Below are positions 17,919 to 26,286 of a stretch of 64,000 nucleotides of DNA, piece after piece. The stretch comes from Anaerocolumna sp. AGMB13020 (GTDB lineage Bacteria > Bacillota > Clostridia > Lachnospirales > Lachnospiraceae). The position numbers and the translations under genes were made by a program. The stretch's first letter is position 1, and every line of letters begins with the position of its first letter. The stretch covers positions 620,001 through 684,000 of the forward strand of contig NZ_CP136910.1 in NCBI RefSeq assembly GCF_033100115.1, read 5' to 3'. A model generated the notes under the pieces. The model did no database searches. It saw only the letters and a list, made by a program, of their open reading frames with translations, and was not told the DNA's origin.

Positions 17919-18086
17919 TTAGTCATCCTCCCAGTCTCCGGTTTCGCATATTTCATCAGGAGATTCTAAACGGCTTTTCAATACATTAGTATCTACGCAT
18001 AAATTTATAGTTTCGTCTAATGATTCAAGCAGCCCATCCAGGCTATAGATCTCTTAGTCAATCTCTACAGTATAAACTAATTTCAT
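17919..18086 (-). pseudogene. Small acidic protein gene with an in-frame stop
   Basis: Behind an AGGAGGTG site the frame reads MKLVYTVEID, then TAA at codon 11. It continues without a break for 44 more codons (EIYSLDGLLESLDETINLC... ending ETGDWEDD) to a normal stop. The intact second part shows the frame was coding until recently. Function unknown. Confidence 0.5.
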
Positions 18087-18129
18087 GATATACACCTCCT
18101 ACGCGAATCTAATTGTGGTTTACTATCAT

Positions 18130-18467
18130 CTATTTTATTATTTGGCATTCTTTCCCCACCTTCAGGTAAGGTACATTAGCCTCTTTTAAAACTCTTGCTA
18201 AACCAGGGCAAACCTTTCCATTGATATCAATGAAACGATCAAGGCCTTTAGGACAAATTAATCTCCCTCATCTTCAATCAGATTCTTTGTCTCATCACAA
18301 TTAGCACATTTAATGATCAGATTATAGACTTTTAAACAGATCATGTCTCTTTATGTAAATATCTCAACTGGCTCCCGATCTTTCATCCCCCTAGTTCTTC
18401 TTGTTTCGATTGGAAAGGTAATCCTTCCAAAAGAATCCAAATTTCTTACGATTCCTGTACTTTTCAT
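18130..18467 (-). pseudogene. AbrB/SpoVT-type regulator, broken by a stop and a frameshift
   Basis: Starts MKSTGIVRNLDSFGRITFPI, the AbrB swapped-hairpin DNA-binding domain, behind AGGAGGAT. The frame meets TAA after EPVEIFT. It then continues in the same frame (RDMICLKVYNLIIKCANC..LIEDEGD) and again in another frame (RLICPKGLDRFIDINGKVC...). The cysteine pairs suggest a C-terminal zinc ribbon. One nonsense and one frameshift mutation: a decayed transition-state-type regulator. Confidence 0.65.
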
Positions 18468-18569
18468 TCCTATATCCTCCTGCTATTAAAGTTTTTTATT
18501 GCTCATTATCGAATACCTGTATGTAAAATTATTTAGATCTTGTCCATCAGTACTGACCGCATAAGCGGT

Positions 18570-18776
18570 CTATTGCTTATCTTTCGCATCAGTAGACTCA
18601 GCCTCTTTTGCCTTCTCCGCTTCCATCGCCAATCTTCTATACTTCGCTACCAAGAACTTGGAGGCCTTTTCGTTGAATCCTTTCATAATTTGAGCGCTCT
18701 CTTCTGGGCTTCTTATATAATCATCATGAATAAGCACCTTGGCACCTCTTATATTTAATTCCATTACCACTGCCAT
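18570..18776 (-). CDS. Small conserved protein of the element, copy A
   Basis: 68 residues, MAVVMELNIRGAKVLIHDDY..SPEESAQIMKGFNEKASKFL.. with a Lys/Glu-rich tail. Nearly the same protein is encoded at 21507-21713. Unknown family. The ATG at 18776 has an AGGAGG site. Size, charge and duplication would suit a DNA-binding accessory factor, but nothing proves it. Confidence 0.6.
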   Translation of the reverse strand: MAVVMELNIRGAKVLIHDDYIRSPEESAQIMKGFNEKASKFLVAKYRRLAMEAEKAKEAESTDAKDKQ

Positions 18777-18796
18777 TCGCTTAACCTCCTGGTCTA

Positions 18797-18830
18797 TCTG
18801 GTATATGGTATGCTGTATCGTTTGTACTAA
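18797..18830 (-). promoter_or_regulatory. Conserved upstream box shared by the duplicated small genes, copy A
   Basis: The 34 nt here match 21733-21766 at all but a few positions (TCTGGTATATGGTATGC... ending TTTGTACTAA) and lie the same short distance upstream of both duplicate genes. It is an operator, promoter or leader element that was duplicated with the gene or kept by selection. The remaining 18831-19200 shows no gene. Confidence 0.5.
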
Positions 18831-19200
18831 TTTCCTGTTGTTATTTGTTATATTTGTAAATGATGTTATAATCTCCTTACATTCTCTGCAAAGCCAAAAT
18901 TCTTAGTAGAGTTAAAGATTATTATTATATTTGGGTTTAAGGAAAAATTTAATTACCTTAAGAGAAACACTGGGTAAAGTAAGGAAGAGCTAGGTAACAA
19001 GATAGGTTTAAGTAGATTCCCTGTATTTATTTATTAATCAGGTAAAAGAAATGTTAACCTATGGAGTAGTTTAAGATTATTTGTAGAGAATTTAATATCA
19101 ACGAATCATGGTTGAGAACTGGAGAAGACACTGCATTCGTTGAAATTCTTTCATACCATCAGATGATACATAAACAACAAAATAAAAGACTCACCATCGT

Positions 19201-19470
19201 AAACAGAACTGGGATGCCATTTCCCCGATTTTCAAATTTTCAACAGAAGTGCGTAAAGTTATTTATACAACAAATGCAATAAAAAGTTTAAATGCTACAT
19301 ACCGAAAGCTGAATCGCCAAAGAAGTGTATTTCCAAGCGATACAGCACTTCTAAAAGCACTATATTTATCTACCTTTGAGGCGACTAAGAAATGGAACCT
19401 GCCACTCAGGAACTGGGGACAGGTCTACCCCTTAAATCTTTTTATCAATATTAGGGCTGGTATTACCATG
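19201..19470 (+). pseudogene. IS256-family transposase C-terminal remnant
   Basis: The frame NWDAISPIFKFSTEVRKVIY, then TTNAIKSLNATYRKL and ATKKWNLPLRNWGQVY, is the conserved C-terminal part of Mutator/IS256 transposases. The catalytic first two thirds and the terminal inverted repeats are absent, and the last residues are scrambled. A dead insertion-sequence scrap inside the element. Confidence 0.8.
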
Positions 19471-19605
19471 TATCGTAATATTTCCTTTCCGGTTATAACT
19501 GATAACTATAACTTCACCAGGATAGTAATGTTTCTCTCTGCTGTGCAACATGTATTTCCATAAAAACCTCAAACCTTCATTTCTATTAAATATATGACTG
19601 ATTGT

Positions 19606-19651
19606 AAAATAAAAACCGTGGACATTATGTATGTCTTAGAAGGTTTTTATT
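19606..19651. terminator. Hairpin with A/T tails between the IS remnant and the protease gene
   Basis: AATAAAAACC (near 19606-19615) pairs with GGTTTTTATT (near 19640-19649) across a 24-nt loop. It could end readthrough from the IS scrap. The rest of 19471-19857 shows only a TATAAT (19733-19738) upstream of the protease. Confidence 0.5.
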
Positions 19652-19857
19652 AGAGCCAGATGGAATCAACAGTTCAATAACTTTTGAATTGGACACAAAC
19701 GTCTATTTACCATTGCAATAGTCACTGTTATAATATACTTGTATTGTGCTTCTCCGGAGAAGTTCATTCACCAACGACTGACTACTTAATTTCACATTAT
19801 TCGTATCTGCAGCTATATGCTGAAAAATCAATAAAAGTGTAAAATAAGGAGGTTCTA

Positions 19858-20985
19858 ATGAAGTTCAAAAGATTATTATCAAGTATACTAATTGTCATTC
19901 TGATGGTTACTTTATTTATTCCAGGAGCAGCAGTACATGCTGAAGAACTGATATCTACAGCTTCAGAACTTGATAAACTGGATATCATGATTTCTGCAAA
20001 CTCAGCTCTCAGATCTCCTATTCTGGAAGATAGTATTCTGGATAAATCGTCTTCTCTTAAGGAAATCGTTGCATTATATAATACACAAGGCGATATTGTT
20101 GCATTCTATACCTCTTTTTCACCTAAGGGCTATTCTGTGATTAATAACAATCAAGATAATCCTACAGCGATTGAATTCGGGGATGGAGATAACCAGTTCA
20201 TTCGGGAAATTCTTAATACCTCTCCCACATCACGTATAATCTATAACAGCCCTGTTGATGTTTATACAACTTCAGCCTACAGAATTAATTCTGTTGAAGA
20301 TGCCGATGATCTTTATACAAATTACCCGGAACTGAACATTGCCAATGAATCTGTAAAGGCACTTCACGAAAAACAAAGAGAAGCGGTACTGAACCAAATA
20401 ACTGTATCAACGGAAAAAGTTACTATATTTGGAGGAAGCTATGGCTTTATTGACTGGGATAGTATGCCTTCTGGTTCTTATACTTCCGGTTACATACCAT
20501 TTGGAGGAACCAGTTGGTGTACCACTGGTGAAAATTCAGATATTGCCAATAATCACTGTGGTGCAACTGCTGCAACTAATATTGCTTTGTACTATGCGAA
20601 CAGAGGATATACTAATCTAAAAAAGAATAACAGTAAACGTGATACTTTTGTAGCTGTTCATGATATTATAGGTGATGGACCTGTTATGATGATTGCCGGC
20701 GGTACTAAGGATTATTTCAGCAGCAGAGGTTATACTCTTAAATACAGCAGTGTGGGTACTTTCTCCGGTATCAAGACTGCCACATCAAATAACAGACCCT
20801 GTGGTATTTTATTGGCAAGCGGTATTGTAGACTGGCATTGGATAGTATCTACCGGATGGAGGGAGTATACAACTGGTGGAAAATATATTAGAATAGTAGA
20901 TGGCTGGTCAGATTATGCAAATAATTTCTATTTGATTAATGACAGTGCACTTTGGATCTCTGCAACAGAGTATTGGATAGGATAA
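19858..20985 (+). CDS. Secreted papain-fold cysteine protease (C10/C39-like)
   Basis: 375 residues. A signal peptide (MKFKRLLSSILIVILMVTLF, cleavage near VHAEE) is followed by a pro-region of about 170 residues and a papain-like domain. The catalytic Cys is in NNHCGATAATNIALYY, the His in VDWHWIVSTGW, and the third residue probably in RIVDGWSDY. The arrangement recalls streptopain-like and C39-like peptidases with a self-inhibiting pro-segment. The ATG at 19858 follows AAGGAGG. The next gene starts 3 bp after the stop, so the membrane protein is probably its export, immunity or anchoring partner. Confidence 0.75.
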   Translation: MKFKRLLSSILIVILMVTLFIPGAAVHAEELISTASELDKLDIMISANSALRSPILEDSILDKSSSLKEIVALYNTQGDIVAFYTSFSPKGYSVINNNQDNPTAIEFGDGDNQFIREILNTSPTSRIIYNSPVDVYTTSAYRINSVEDADDLYTNYPELNIANESVKALHEKQREAVLNQITVSTEKVTIFGGSYGFIDWDSMPSGSYTSGYIPFGGTSWCTTGENSDIANNHCGATAATNIALYYANRGYTNLKKNNSKRDTFVAVHDIIGDGPVMMIAGGTKDYFSSRGYTLKYSSVGTFSGIKTATSNNRPCGILLASGIVDWHWIVSTGWREYTTGGKYIRIVDGWSDYANNFYLINDSALWISATEYWIG

Positions 20986-20988
20986 TAA

Positions 20989-21414
20989 ATGAAAATAGAA
21001 AATGATCTAGTGAAACAAGTTTATACAGGTGGAATTTTGATATTTCCCTTTATAGTCTTATACTTTATCTCCCATATTTTACTTGAAGATTATTATCTCT
21101 TTGATTGGACTGCTAATCATGGATACTTATTTATCTGGTTGCTGGTATTTTTATTTGTATTTCTTAAGAAATATTTACTGGCTGCAGCTATATCTATTGG
21201 GAATATTATAGGTATTATTATCGGGCAATTTCTTGGTGATTTTATACGTACCGAAAATATGAAGACTGTTACCGACAGTATGACGGGTGAGGAAAAGTAC
21301 CGATTGCAACACCATCCCGGTTTTGAGATTTGGTTAATATGCCTTCTTATTGTATTCATATTAATGTTATTTCTACAAAATTCCATTCGAAAAAATAAGA
21401 ATAAACTATCTTAG
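20989..21414 (+). CDS. Membrane protein co-transcribed with the cysteine protease
   Basis: 141 residues with four membrane segments (GILIFPFIVLYFISHILL, YLFIWLLVFLFVFL, AAAISIGNIIGIIIGQFL and IWLICLLIVFILMLFL) and a basic tail. It starts 3 bp after the protease stop with no separate promoter, so translation is likely coupled. No family recognised; an immunity-like role is a guess. Confidence 0.65.
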   Translation: MKIENDLVKQVYTGGILIFPFIVLYFISHILLEDYYLFDWTANHGYLFIWLLVFLFVFLKKYLLAAAISIGNIIGIIIGQFLGDFIRTENMKTVTDSMTGEEKYRLQHHPGFEIWLICLLIVFILMLFLQNSIRKNKNKLS

Positions 21415-21423
21415 AAACAAATC

Positions 21424-21450
21424 AAAAGGCTGCTTTTTTGCAGCCTTTTT
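21424..21450 (+). terminator. Terminator after the protease operon
   Basis: GGCTGC (21428-21433) and GCAGCC (21440-21445) with flanking A and T runs and a T6 loop; TTTTT follows. Confidence 0.85.
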
Positions 21451-21506
21451 GCGTCTCCTATAATCCCCATTTTCATATCTCATAATTTTAAACCCAGACT
21501 ATCAGT

Positions 21507-21713
21507 TTATTCTTTCCCTTTTGATTTAATGGCTTCTGGTTCATTATCTTTCTCAGCATCTATAACGAGTCTTCTATACTTCGCGGCTAAGAATCTTGAT
21601 GCTTTCTCATTGAACTCCTTCATTATCTTAGTACTCTCTTCCGGACTCCTTATGTAATCATCATGGATAAATACTTTAGCACCTTTCACATTTAATTCTT
21701 TTATTACTGCCAT
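21507..21713 (-). CDS. Small conserved protein of the element, copy B
   Basis: 68 residues, MAVIKELNVKGAKVFIHDDY..SPEESTKIMKEFNEKASRFL.., a paralogue of 18570-18776 (about 70% alike by eye). The ATG at 21713 follows AGGAGG; the open frame to 21785 runs through the conserved upstream box and is not used. It sits back-to-back with the recombinase gene, a position often taken by recombinase accessory factors, but no homology supports that role. Confidence 0.6.
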   Translation of the reverse strand: MAVIKELNVKGAKVFIHDDYIRSPEESTKIMKEFNEKASRFLAAKYRRLVIDAEKDNEPEAIKSKGKE

Positions 21714-21732
21714 CCCTGACCTCCTATGTCTG

Positions 21733-21766
21733 TCTGGTATATGGTATGCCCTATCGTTTGTACTAA
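21733..21766 (-). promoter_or_regulatory. Conserved upstream box shared by the duplicated small genes, copy B
   Basis: Counterpart of 18797-18830. The differences cluster in the middle of the box. It lies 20 nt before the start of copy B. Confidence 0.5.
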
Positions 21767-21953
21767 ATTCTTTTGCATATTCCATTTTTCTTCTCTCGTA
21801 TAGTAGTCAGATTGGACAGGTTTCTTATAATTTTAATGAGAATAGTCTGCCGCATTTGTTTATATAATACGTATTATCTTATTACTTTTTATGCTACTCT
21901 TAATGTGGAAGGCAGAACCACATTTCCCAGGATAGTGCTGGAGATTGAGAAAC

Positions 21954-21970
21954 GCCTTGGTTGCCAAGGC
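21954..21970 (+). other. Perfect hairpin in the recombinase leader
   Basis: GCCTTGG-TTG-CCAAGGC, 7 perfect pairs with a 3-nt loop, ends 27 nt before the recombinase start. It could be a protein-binding palindrome or a translational brake; there is no U-tract. Confidence 0.45.
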
Positions 21971-21996
21971 ATAGCAACGAAAAATCAGGAGTGCTT

Positions 21997-23583
21997 ATGG
22001 AAGAATACGCAGCCTACCTAAGAAAATCAAGAGCGGATCTGGAAGCAGAAGCACATGGGGAAGGTGATACCCTCCTTCGTCATGAAAAGACTCTTCTTGA
22101 GCTAGCTAGAAAGAAAAATATACAATTGACTGCATTTTACCGGGAAATCGTATCCGGTGAAACCATTGCTGCCAGACCTCAGATGCAACAACTCCTGCTG
22201 GAAGTCGGGCAAGGCAAGTGGAAAGGGGTACTTGTAATGGAGGTTGAACGTCTGGCAAGGGGCGATACCATTGACCAGGGTATTGTTGCTCAATCGTTTA
22301 AATACTCCAATACCCAAATCATCACCCCCCTGAAGACCTATGATCCTACCAATGAATTTGATGAAGAATACTTCGAATTCGGACTTTTCATGTCCCGAAG
22401 AGAATTTAAGACCCTTAACCGCCGTATCCAGAGAGGCCGGGTAGCCTCTGTCAAGGAAGGTAAGTTTCTTGGTGCTACCGCCCCTTACGGTTATAATAGG
22501 ATAAAACTACAAAATGATAAGGGCTATAGTCTGGAGATTAATGAAGACCAGGCCAGAGTAGTCCGATTGATCTACAATTTTTATGTTCATGGTGAAGAAC
22601 TGCCTGACGGAAAGAGAGTCAGACTTGGTTGTACCCGAATAGCCAGGAAATTGGACACCATGGGATTAAAACCTGTCAATCAGAAGCAATGGGCTAAAAC
22701 TTCTATTCAAGACATCTTAAAGAACCCTGCTTATGTTGGTCTCATTCGGTGGTCTTACCGAAAGCAGATTAAACAAGTGGTTGATAATACTGTAAAAATT
22801 AAGGAGCACAGAGATGATAACCCAATCTTAGTCAAAGGTTTACACAAAGCAATTATAGATGAAGATATCTGGAACAAAGCGCAGCAGATAATGAGGGTCC
22901 GTTTCAATCCTCCCTTGAAAGGAGATGTTACGCTTAAGAATCCTCTAACCGGCATCGTATATTGTTCCAAATGCGGCAGGCTAATGTCTCGCCTTGGTCC
23001 TAACAAACACAATCCCTACTCTTCTCTTAAATGTACCACACCATATTGTAATAATATTTCCTCTCCTCTTGACTTGGTAGAGAATGTTATCCTTGGTTCC
23101 TTAGAAATATGGCTGGCTAGATATAAGTTCCAGATTGAGAATGACAAAAAGGCTGATCCCTACCAGAAATCTATTGCAGATAAAGAAACTATTCTAATCA
23201 AACTATCAAGCCAGATAACAAAATTGAATCGTCAACTTGATAAAACCTTTGAACTCCTGGAACAAGGTGTTTATACCATTGAAGTATTTCAGGAACGCAG
23301 AAAAAAAATAATGGAACAGATTGACACCCTGGAAGCAAGTAAAGTCACCTTAGCCGATGAACTTAACGTACTGAACAAAAGGCAACTGCAGAACAATGAA
23401 CTTATACCAAAAATAGAACATGTAATCGAAGCTTATTACAACGTGGATGTTATGTCAGAAAGAAATGAACTTCTTAAGGATATTCTGGAAAAGGTTTCAT
23501 ATTTGAAACTTGAACCCAATAAAAAGGGGCAGAGAAATAATGCTAATTTTATTATTGAATTGTATCCTAAACCTCTGCTTTAG
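21997..23583 (+). CDS. Large serine recombinase (site-specific integrase/excisionase of the element)
   Basis: 528 residues. The catalytic domain begins EEYAAYLRKSRAD with nucleophile Ser11, and the conserved arginines lie in MEVERLARGD. The recombinase domain follows (LGATAPYGYNR, ILKNPAYVGLIRW), then a zinc ribbon (CSKCGRLMSR...CTTPYC) and a C-terminal coiled coil (about 395-470) that controls integration versus excision. The type resembles SpoIVCA/CisA and SprA, which cut skin-like elements out of sporulation genes. The ATG at 21997 follows AGGAG by 6 nt; 12 codons further upstream have no site. It is the only intact recombinase here and almost certainly acts on the 12137/26281 repeats. Confidence 0.93.
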   Translation: MEEYAAYLRKSRADLEAEAHGEGDTLLRHEKTLLELARKKNIQLTAFYREIVSGETIAARPQMQQLLLEVGQGKWKGVLVMEVERLARGDTIDQGIVAQSFKYSNTQIITPLKTYDPTNEFDEEYFEFGLFMSRREFKTLNRRIQRGRVASVKEGKFLGATAPYGYNRIKLQNDKGYSLEINEDQARVVRLIYNFYVHGEELPDGKRVRLGCTRIARKLDTMGLKPVNQKQWAKTSIQDILKNPAYVGLIRWSYRKQIKQVVDNTVKIKEHRDDNPILVKGLHKAIIDEDIWNKAQQIMRVRFNPPLKGDVTLKNPLTGIVYCSKCGRLMSRLGPNKHNPYSSLKCTTPYCNNISSPLDLVENVILGSLEIWLARYKFQIENDKKADPYQKSIADKETILIKLSSQITKLNRQLDKTFELLEQGVYTIEVFQERRKKIMEQIDTLEASKVTLADELNVLNKRQLQNNELIPKIEHVIEAYYNVDVMSERNELLKDILEKVSYLKLEPNKKGQRNNANFIIELYPKPLL

Positions 23584-23620
23584 CTATCCTTACAGAGCTC
23601 TTTGCTAAATACTTAAACCC

Positions 23621-23658
23621 AAAGGCTGTTTCCTCCATATACAAAGGACAGCCTTTTT
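23621..23658 (+). terminator. Terminator after the recombinase gene
   Basis: AAAGGCTGT (23621-23629) pairs with ACAGCCTTT (23648-23656); the T run continues to 23658. The following 23659-23921 shows no credible gene; a minus-strand frame there has no ribosome site. Confidence 0.8.
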
Positions 23659-23921
23659 AATTTGGTTGGTTTTAATTTCTCTGTCTTCTGCCTGGAAACT
23701 CCTAAAATGCCAATTATAACAGCCACATTCTACTGTTACAGTACCGACAAAGTATGGAAAGATCAAAGGCTCCTGTGACACCATGCAAACAGGTTGTGCT
23801 TTAGGAAAATTTTGCCGCAAGGGAAGATTCTCAAAATATGCAAGTATGTGCACACTTGCCCTTCTTGCCTATTAACGGAAGCCTGTAATCATTATCAAAT
23901 CACCATTTGAGGACTATTGCC

Positions 23922-23977
23922 TTGACATATGTATGACATGATGTTATTCTTTTATTAAATAACACTCTGTCATACAT
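23922..23977 (+). promoter_or_regulatory. blaI-type promoter and operator
   Basis: TTGACA (23922-23927), 17 bp, TATTCT (23945-23950). A perfect 10-bp inverted repeat, ATGTATGACA (23929-23938) and TGTCATACAT (23968-23977), straddles the promoter. It has the TACA/TGTA character of BlaI/MecI operators, so autorepression is likely. Confidence 0.7.
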
Positions 23978-23991
23978 TGGAGGATAGCATA

Positions 23992-24372
23992 ATGGTTCAA
24001 CCTATATCTGACGCAGAATTAGATATTATGAAAATCGTTTGGGCAAATAATGAATCAACACTTTTTTCGCATATTATGGACGGCCTAAAAATAAAAGAAA
24101 GAACATGGCAAAAAAATACTGTTATAACACTACTCTCACGTCTCATGGATAAGGGATTTCTTAAAGCCAAAAAGACTGGACGCAGGAATGAATATACACC
24201 GCTCGTGACCGAAAAAGAATATCAAACCTTTCAAACTAAAAATTTTCTAGATAAAATATATGAAGGGAATGCTAGAGGCCTTATTTCTAATTTAATTCAA
24301 AGCGATTTGTTGACAGATGATGAATATAATTCTCTGAAAAGTCTTATTGAGGGAGGGAAGTGGAATGAATAG
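23992..24372 (+). CDS. BlaI/MecI-family winged-helix repressor
   Basis: 126 residues: ISDAELDIMKIVWANNESTL, then TWQKNTVITLLSRLMDKGFL with the recognition helix, wing TGRRNEYTPLV and a C-terminal dimerisation helix. The repressor is cleaved or released when the partner sensor protease signals cell-wall stress. The ATG at 23992 has TTGGAGG upstream; the TTG at 23977 is less likely. It overlaps the BlaR1-like gene by 8 bp. It lies within the element, close to its right end. Confidence 0.88.
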   Translation: MVQPISDAELDIMKIVWANNESTLFSHIMDGLKIKERTWQKNTVITLLSRLMDKGFLKAKKTGRRNEYTPLVTEKEYQTFQTKNFLDKIYEGNARGLISNLIQSDLLTDDEYNSLKSLIEGGKWNE

Positions 24373-25960
24373 CGTATTTCTTATCTTTTTGTCACTATCG
24401 ATTTCAGCCTCAATTCTTATTGTATTTTTATTATTTTGTAAACCATTTATAAAAGAAAAATTGAGCAAGCAATGGCAGTATTATATCTGGCTTATTGTTA
24501 TTGCTCGGTTGCTGTTTCCTTTTGCTCTTGATGGGAATATTTTAGACAAAACGTTTGAAGCCATTGGAAGTGCTTATTACGGGGAAGTAACTCATTCATA
24601 TAAAGAAAACACGGACAACATATTGGTACCTTTGGATAATAGTGAAAAGTCAGTTGACAGTTTCCTAGATGATGAAATATCTGTTGATCATCCATTACAG
24701 GAAGCATTTTGGCTATTTGTTGAAAATGTATGGTTGGTTTGGCTGGGTGTTGCATTGATTTTATTTATAAGAAAATTAACCGTGTATAGAAGTTTTATCC
24801 GGTATGTAAGAGCTGGAATGGAACCTGTTTCTAAAGTCGCACTTTTAGATCAGGTTGCCATTATTGGTAATAAAATAGCAGTAAACATACCCTGTGAATT
24901 ATGCGTGAACCCTCTTATTTCGTCTCCCTTACTCATCGGCTTTTTCCGTCCTTGCATTGTGATTCCCAGCACTAAAATATCAGAAAAAAGTTTTTATTAT
25001 ATTGTGCTACACGAACTTACTCATTATCAACGGTGTGATATGTTCTATAAGTGGTTAGTTCAAATCACTATCTGTTTACATTGGTTTAATCCCCTCATCT
25101 ATTTGATGGAAAAAGAAATTACAAAGGCATGTGAATTTTCATGCGATGAAGTTGTTATTACTAAAGCAGGTGTACAGCATTTGCAGGATTACGGAAATAC
25201 TCTGCTGGAAACGATGGCACTTGTTGGGCAATATAAGGAAATCCTTGCTTCGGTAACTTTAAGTGAAAATAAAAAAATACTAAAGGAAAGGCTGGGAGCT
25301 GTCATGAAATATAAGCATAAATCAAAAAAAATTGTATGTTTTACTCTCGCATTAACGCTCATCTTGCTTGTCAGCGCAACAACAGTTGGCGCTTATACAA
25401 GAACGAATCAAGTAACTTCTTCTCCCGTTGACAATAAATCTATTATCTTTAATACAGATAAAGAAATTGCTATTACTTTGGAAATTAACGCTGGTGGGGT
25501 AGAGATTATGCAAGGTACGTTTAATCATATACAAGCAGATTATGATGCTCAATATTATGATGTTAAACTTATTGAAGAGAATGATGAATGGAATGCAACG
25601 GTTTCAGGAAAGAAATCAGATATGGGAGCTCACTACATTAAGCTCTATCTCCCCGACGCACGTTGCAATATTACAGCTAATGTGGTTTGTGGTAGTTTGT
25701 TTTACGATTTGCCACAAGACAGTAAAAATTCCATACAAATTACTGCAGAAGATTCTTCACTTAAATTTTCCGAACTTAATCAATACGAAAACTATAGTAT
25801 TTCAATTGCTGCAAAAGAAGAAGAATTTATGCAATATGGTCATATTAACTATCCTGATTATTTTTATAAATCACAAGATAAGATATTATATAATAGCGGT
25901 ACAAGTACAAATGAAATTAATATTATGTTGACTGGCTTTACAAACATAAATTTTGAATAA
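24365..25960 (+). CDS. BlaR1/MecR1-type M56 membrane metalloprotease with a C-terminal DUF4097-like domain
   Basis: 531 residues. Four N-terminal membrane helices and an M56 zinc-protease domain with HELTH at residues 216-220 are followed by SCDEVV. A fifth helix (IVCFTLALTLILLVSATTV) precedes an extracellular part of about 180 residues. That part is rich in beta strands (ITLEINAGGVEIMQGTF) and looks like the DUF4097 adhesin fold, not a penicillin-binding sensor. The signal sensed is therefore probably not a beta-lactam. The ATG at 24365 follows GGAGGGAAG. Translationally coupled to the BlaI gene. Confidence 0.82.
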   Translation: MNSVFLIFLSLSISASILIVFLLFCKPFIKEKLSKQWQYYIWLIVIARLLFPFALDGNILDKTFEAIGSAYYGEVTHSYKENTDNILVPLDNSEKSVDSFLDDEISVDHPLQEAFWLFVENVWLVWLGVALILFIRKLTVYRSFIRYVRAGMEPVSKVALLDQVAIIGNKIAVNIPCELCVNPLISSPLLIGFFRPCIVIPSTKISEKSFYYIVLHELTHYQRCDMFYKWLVQITICLHWFNPLIYLMEKEITKACEFSCDEVVITKAGVQHLQDYGNTLLETMALVGQYKEILASVTLSENKKILKERLGAVMKYKHKSKKIVCFTLALTLILLVSATTVGAYTRTNQVTSSPVDNKSIIFNTDKEIAITLEINAGGVEIMQGTFNHIQADYDAQYYDVKLIEENDEWNATVSGKKSDMGAHYIKLYLPDARCNITANVVCGSLFYDLPQDSKNSIQITAEDSSLKFSELNQYENYSISIAAKEEEFMQYGHINYPDYFYKSQDKILYNSGTSTNEINIMLTGFTNINFE

Positions 25961-26273
25961 CATCAGCATGGCTCAACCGTAAGTAATATCAAAGTGAGAC
26001 TAACTATTCCCATCATAAGCGGAAAGAAAAAAACTGTTGTTCGACGAGGGAGTCGTTATACCATACAAGACAAAATATTGAAGAACAGTGGTTTTTGACT
26101 AAATTTAGCCGTAGTTTTCTGTTTGGGAGGGGCTGTTGCTTTATCGTAATGGCCAGATATAGCAGACGATTTTCTGAATAGTTTCAGGAAAGTATTTCAA
26201 GCAGGGGTAATTCCCACGCCTATTTTCATTCTACGAAGTATTATCCGCCTTTTCTTATTCACCTATATCCTGC
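25961..26273. other. Right end of the element, no intact gene
   Basis: About 310 bp between the BlaR1-like stop and the right attachment site. Frames are broken by stops, and no promoter, hairpin or known motif stands out. It is the natural place for attP-flanking recombinase binding sequence. Confidence 0.5.
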
Positions 26274-26285
26274 ATGGGACTATAC
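26274..26285 (+). other. Right attachment site (attR) in the hydrolase gene
   Basis: ATGGGACTATAC matches the left site in 10 of 12 positions. To its right the GH18 reading frame resumes at once with TAC AGT ATT CCA ATG. Confidence 0.8.
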
Positions 26286-26286
26286 T

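Larger units (their letters stand above)
12137..26285. mobile_element. 14.1-kb skin-like intervening element with a large serine recombinase
   Basis: The element interrupts the GH18 domain of a spore hydrolase gene. It carries a large serine recombinase (21997-23583), a truncated tyrosine recombinase at its left end, a decayed ArpU-like regulator, a decayed AbrB-type regulator, duplicated small proteins and an IS256 remnant. It also carries several secreted or membrane proteins, a secreted cysteine protease, a BlaI/BlaR1 pair and a tRNA-like RNA. No capsid, tail, portal, replication or conjugation genes are visible, so it is a domesticated or decayed element rather than an active phage. Position, recombinase type and in-frame restoration resemble skin in sigK and the SP-beta interruption of spsM. 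Precise programmed excision is inferred, not shown. Confidence 0.85.

Noticed and set aside
23605..23853. 82-codon minus-strand frame
   Set aside because: Overlaps the recombinase terminator, has no ribosome site and resembles no protein.
12137..26285. Intact prophage or conjugative element
   Set aside because: No capsid, portal, terminase, tail, lysis, relaxase or type IV secretion gene could be recognised.
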